NCBI GenBank assembly: GCA_011065235.1
Contig: JAAKFB010000067.1
Span: 1-8,756, forward strand
Length of the DNA: 8,756 nucleotides
Direction: 5' to 3'
Source of the DNA: Chlamydiota bacterium
GTDB lineage: Bacteria > Chlamydiota > Chlamydiia > Chlamydiales > Rhabdochlamydiaceae
Position numbers and translations under genes: made by a program. Shown here piece by piece: positions 6,581 through 8,756 of this stretch. The first letter of the stretch is position 1. Each line of letters opens with the position of its first letter. The notes below the pieces were generated by a model, which was not told where the DNA came from, searched no databases, and saw only the letters and a list, made by a program, of their open reading frames with translations.

Positions 6581-7249
6581 TCAAGACAGGTTCTTGCGAA
6601 TGCGCAACTTGTCTCCAGGGCGTAAGTTTCTAGCTTTCTCTTCATTGAGATTATTGAGTTTGAGAAGTTCATCCAATTTCATGTGATTTTTCACCGCGAT
6701 CGCCCAAGGATTGTCCCCTTGCTTGACGGTGTACAATTCCGTTTCATTTGACGGCATTGCAGCCGCTTTTCCTTTTTTGGGGACTTTGATCACTTGACCG
6801 ATCTGCAACATAGCACTGCTCAAATGGTTGTACTTCATGATCTCGTCAACAGAGGAGTGGTTGGTGTGAGCGATCCTCTCAAGGACATCTCCTTTTTTAA
6901 CGGTCACTTCTCTGTAATCACCAGTTGGGGAAACTGTTTTTGTCTTTATGGGCACAGCAGCCGCTTTTGTAATGGCCTCTAATTCTTTTGTGAAATCGAT
7001 TTTGGAAGCGGGTTTTTCCTCTTGGGCGACTTTCTTTTCTGTAAATTCTTTCAAGATTTGATCGACTTCATCACCCCTAGCTCGCGCGGGCTCTTTTTGC
7101 TCAGGAAGAGCAATCGGTTTGACCTCCGCAATTAACCGCTCCGTCACCACTTTTTCTGTATGATCCCGTTTGATTGCTGTTACAAAGAGAGCAATCAGTA
7201 GAGCAGCATTGACCAAAACGGCAATTGTGATTGTGTCTTTACGGGTCAT
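6581..7249 (-). CDS. Membrane-anchored protein with two LysM domains (NlpD-like)
   Basis: This 222-residue protein has an N-terminal hydrophobic segment (about 7-27) that could serve as signal anchor, a charged low-complexity linker (about 28-110), and two LysM domains at about 113-157 (YREVTVKKGDVLERIA ... GQVIKVP) and 172-218 (LYTVKQGDNPWAIA ... PGDKLRI). LysM binds GlcNAc-containing glycans, so a peptidoglycan-binding role on the outer face of the inner membrane is likely. No catalytic domain follows; in particular no M23 peptidase as in true NlpD. Chlamydial genomes carry a comparable LysM gene, named nlpD, between murD and ftsW. The ATG overlaps the murD stop (ATGA) and has a strong ribosome binding site, which decides the start. 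It may link peptidoglycan to division-site machinery, but that is inference. Confidence 0.88.
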   Translation of the reverse strand: MTRKDTITIAVLVNAALLIALFVTAIKRDHTEKVVTERLIAEVKPIALPEQKEPARARGDEVDQILKEFTEKKVAQEEKPASKIDFTKELEAITKAAAVPIKTKTVSPTGDYREVTVKKGDVLERIAHTNHSSVDEIMKYNHLSSAMLQIGQVIKVPKKGKAAAMPSNETELYTVKQGDNPWAIAVKNHMKLDELLKLNNLNEEKARNLRPGDKLRIRKNLS

Positions 7250-8388
7250 GAAATTCTCCTGCGGACAATACGTTTAAAAGCTTCCCCCCTTTCTTCATAA
7301 TTTTTAAAGGCGTCGAAACTCGCACACCCCGGGGAGAAGAGGACTACATCAGCTTTTTTTGCACAAAGCGCCGCTTTTTCAACAGCCTGGTGCAGCGTTT
7401 CCACTTTGTGGACGTCACTTAAGCCTTGTAATGCATCTGCGATTTTTTCGCGAGCCTGACCAAATACAATGACATGCGCTAATTTTTTTCGAGCCTGGCG
7501 CAAAGGTTCAAACGAGAGGTCCTTATCCTGTCCTCCAATGATCAACACCACATCGCTATCGATCTCTTCGAGGGCATTGAGAACTGCGGCTACATTGGTC
7601 GCTTTGCTGTCGTTATAGTAGGCAACGTCATCAATTTGAGTCACAAATTCTAAACGATGTGGGGGTTTTTCAAAAGAGAGAAGTGCATCAAAATTTTTGA
7701 TGCCAAAATGGGCACATGCAAGGCGCGCTGCCATTTCATTGTGCCCTACAAAATATTGAAACGGTTTTGAAAATAGCCCTTCATCTACCGATTCGTGAAC
7801 AAACAAATCCCCTTTTTCTTTGATGCAGTTTTCCAAATGCGCTTTTGCCATCGCATAGTCATGAAAAGATTCATAGCGATCGAGGTGATCCTCCTCTATA
7901 TTTAAAACGAGTCCCACATCAAAGACTATCGCATGCAATGTTTCGAGCTGAAAAGAGCTGAGCTCGACAATCCAGATCCCTTTTTGCTCACAACTCGTAA
8001 GGGGCATGCCCACATTGCCAACGGCTTTTGCCTCGACTCCATTGGCGTTTAAACAGTGCTCAATCATCTTCACAACGGTTGTTTTGCCATTCGTTCCCGT
8101 CACACCGATACAGGGCACTGTGCACGCCTCAAGTGCAAGTTCAGCTTCTCCCTTGATCGGGATTTTCTGCTCAATTGCCATCTGATAGAGAGGATGTGTT
8201 TTTGCAATGCCAGGTGAGGGAACAAACAGATCAAATCCCGACAAATTATCGATCTTTTGAGGCGCGAGCGTATCATCGACACCAACAACGGATACCCCTC
8301 TTTTTTCGAGGAAGTTTTGAGCGCTTTTCCCGCTCACTCCAAGTCCAAGTACGAGTGCTTTCATCTTACTGACGGCGTGGAGACCCAT
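7246..8388 (-). CDS. murD: UDP-MurNAc-L-alanine--D-glutamate ligase MurD
   Basis: MurD is the cytoplasmic ligase that adds D-Glu as second stem-peptide residue. Landmarks: N-terminal LVLGLGVSGKSA (12-23), PSPGI (57-61), P-loop GTNGKTT (98-104), ELSSFQLE (142-149), EEDHLDRY (165-172), K182 in AKAHLEN as the likely carbamylated Lys, HRLEF (244-248), YYNDSKATN (257-265), GGQDKD (285-290) and FSPGCASFDAFKNYEERG (351-368). At 380 residues it is shorter than E. coli MurD (438). Part of the loss lies in the central domain between K182 and HRLEF, where only about 62 residues stand. All catalytic motifs remain, so it should be active. Two starts are possible: ATG at 8388 (GAAGGA touches it with no spacing) and ATG at 8364 (MKALVLG, closer to the usual family start, no clear Shine-Dalgarno). 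It heads the visible operon. Confidence 0.96.
   Translation of the reverse strand: MGLHAVSKMKALVLGLGVSGKSAQNFLEKRGVSVVGVDDTLAPQKIDNLSGFDLFVPSPGIAKTHPLYQMAIEQKIPIKGEAELALEACTVPCIGVTGTNGKTTVVKMIEHCLNANGVEAKAVGNVGMPLTSCEQKGIWIVELSSFQLETLHAIVFDVGLVLNIEEDHLDRYESFHDYAMAKAHLENCIKEKGDLFVHESVDEGLFSKPFQYFVGHNEMAARLACAHFGIKNFDALLSFEKPPHRLEFVTQIDDVAYYNDSKATNVAAVLNALEEIDSDVVLIIGGQDKDLSFEPLRQARKKLAHVIVFGQAREKIADALQGLSDVHKVETLHQAVEKAALCAKKADVVLFSPGCASFDAFKNYEERGEAFKRIVRRRIS
7256..7260 (-). promoter_or_regulatory. Ribosome binding site of the LysM gene
   Basis: On the minus strand AGGAG lies 6 bases before the ATG at 7249, within the 3' end of murD. It is one of the strongest Shine-Dalgarno sites in the cluster, so this gene need not rely only on coupling to murD. 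Confidence 0.75.
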
Positions 8389-8400
8389 TCCTTCAGGGAT

Positions 8401-8424
8401 GGGAGGAAACGCCTCTCCTTTTTT
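8401..8424 (+). terminator. Weak hairpin with T run between murD and tnpB
   Basis: On the plus strand GGGAGG (8401-8406) pairs with CCTCTC (8412-8417) through one G-T pair and a 5-base loop, followed at once by a run of six T (8419-8424). This has the shape of a short intrinsic terminator for transcription moving right, antisense to murD and towards tnpB. It could instead be a subterminal hairpin of the transposon. The stem is short, so confidence is low. Confidence 0.3.
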
Positions 8425-8442
8425 AAAAGTTGCAAATAAAAA

Positions 8443-8470
8443 GTTTTATGAGTATCTTTGCGCCTGTGAA
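8443..8470 (-). promoter_or_regulatory. Candidate promoter of the murD operon
   Basis: On the minus strand TTCACA (8465-8470, 5 of 6 to the -35 consensus) is separated by 16 bases from TAAAAC (8443-8448, 4 of 6 to the -10 consensus). Initiation near 8436 would give a leader of about 50 bases before the ATG at 8388. The site overlaps the start codon and first codons of the divergent tnpB gene. It is a pattern match only. Confidence 0.25.
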
Positions 8471-8756
8471 ACGAACGATTTCTCTTAAACTCAAGTTTTT
8501 TGAAGAAGATTATCAAGCTCTTTGTGAAATGCAAAGAACCTTTTCTCAGTCTTGCAGCCGAATATCGCAGTTGTCTGAGGAGCGCAATCGGGTTAAGCTT
8601 CACCATCAGGCCTATTATAGGATCAGGAAAGAAATTCCTCAAATAGGTTCTCAAATGATCTGTAATGCAATTGCAAAAGTTTCTGCATGCCGCAAAGCCC
8701 TCAAAAAAGGCAAAGAACTGGTTTTTAAAGAAACAGGCTCTGTCCATTACGACAAG
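8448..8756 (+). CDS. tnpB: TnpB/OrfB-type transposon protein (IS200/IS605), 3' partial
   Basis: The frame opens at ATG 8448 and stays open for 103 codons to the window end. Its N-terminal region matches the IS605 OrfB pattern: KLKFFEEDYQAL (14-25), then SEERNRVKLHHQAYYRIRKE (43-62), then SQMICNAIAKVSACRKALK (68-86), and FKETGSVHYDK (93-103), which in this family leads into an 'RTY' strand of the wedge domain. TnpB proteins are RNA-guided DNA nucleases of IS200/IS605 elements and ancestors of Cas12; the RuvC and zinc-ribbon parts would lie outside the window, so activity cannot be judged. No tnpA lies upstream, because murD begins 59 bases away; this fits a tnpA-less (IS1341-type) copy or one whose tnpA lies downstream. 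No clear Shine-Dalgarno precedes the ATG; a TTG at 8430 is an alternative start. Confidence 0.82.
   Translation, partial: MSIFAPVKRTISLKLKFFEEDYQALCEMQRTFSQSCSRISQLSEERNRVKLHHQAYYRIRKEIPQIGSQMICNAIAKVSACRKALKKGKELVFKETGSVHYDK

Noticed and set aside
8361..8747. Minus-strand reading frame of 128 codons opposite tnpB, ending in an overlap with the internal murD ATG
   Set aside because: The plus-strand frame gives a convincing TnpB N-terminus, while this one resembles no family; the overlap with murD seems accidental.

Overview
The window looks like the chromosome of a bacterium related to the Chlamydiae, most likely an environmental chlamydia-like symbiont. The basis is gene order. Seven minus-strand genes run murD, a LysM-domain protein, ftsW, murG, murC, ftsQ and cutA, which matches from memory the murD-nlpD-ftsW-murG-murC neighbourhood with ftsQ and cutA that chlamydiae carry. 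The lineage call is inference. The protein assignments themselves rest on clear motifs.

Layout. Bases 1-1639 (+) hold the 3' part of an AT-rich gene for a large repeat protein of unknown function; its frame is open to the left edge, so its true start lies outside. It contains five tandem 90-bp repeats. It converges on and overlaps the end of cutA by 9 bp. From 1631 to 8388 (-) lies the cell-wall and division cluster. Junctions are 4- or 8-base overlaps or a 2-base gap. The only real gap is 6432-6580 (149 bp), upstream of ftsW, which holds a perfect 12-bp inverted repeat and a possible very small ORF running into the ftsW start. At the right edge (8448-8756, +), divergent from murD, is the 5' part of a TnpB/OrfB-type transposon gene that runs off the window. 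The 59 bp between the two genes hold a hairpin followed by a T run, and a possible murD promoter overlaps the start of tnpB.

How the genes work together. MurC and MurD add the first (usually L-Ala) and second (D-Glu) stem-peptide residues to UDP-MurNAc in the cytoplasm. MurG adds GlcNAc to lipid I to give lipid II. FtsW, a SEDS glycosyltransferase, polymerises lipid II at the division site. FtsQ is the bitopic divisome scaffold, and the LysM protein probably binds peptidoglycan on the periplasmic side. CutA is a small trimeric protein of unclear role that rides at the end of the operon. MurC is free-standing, whereas Chlamydiaceae have a MurC-Ddl fusion; no ddl is visible here.

No clearly new multi-gene system is visible. 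The items most worth a second look are the recently duplicated repeat array, the tnpB gene placed at the head of an essential operon with a candidate promoter inside it, and the structured gap before ftsW.
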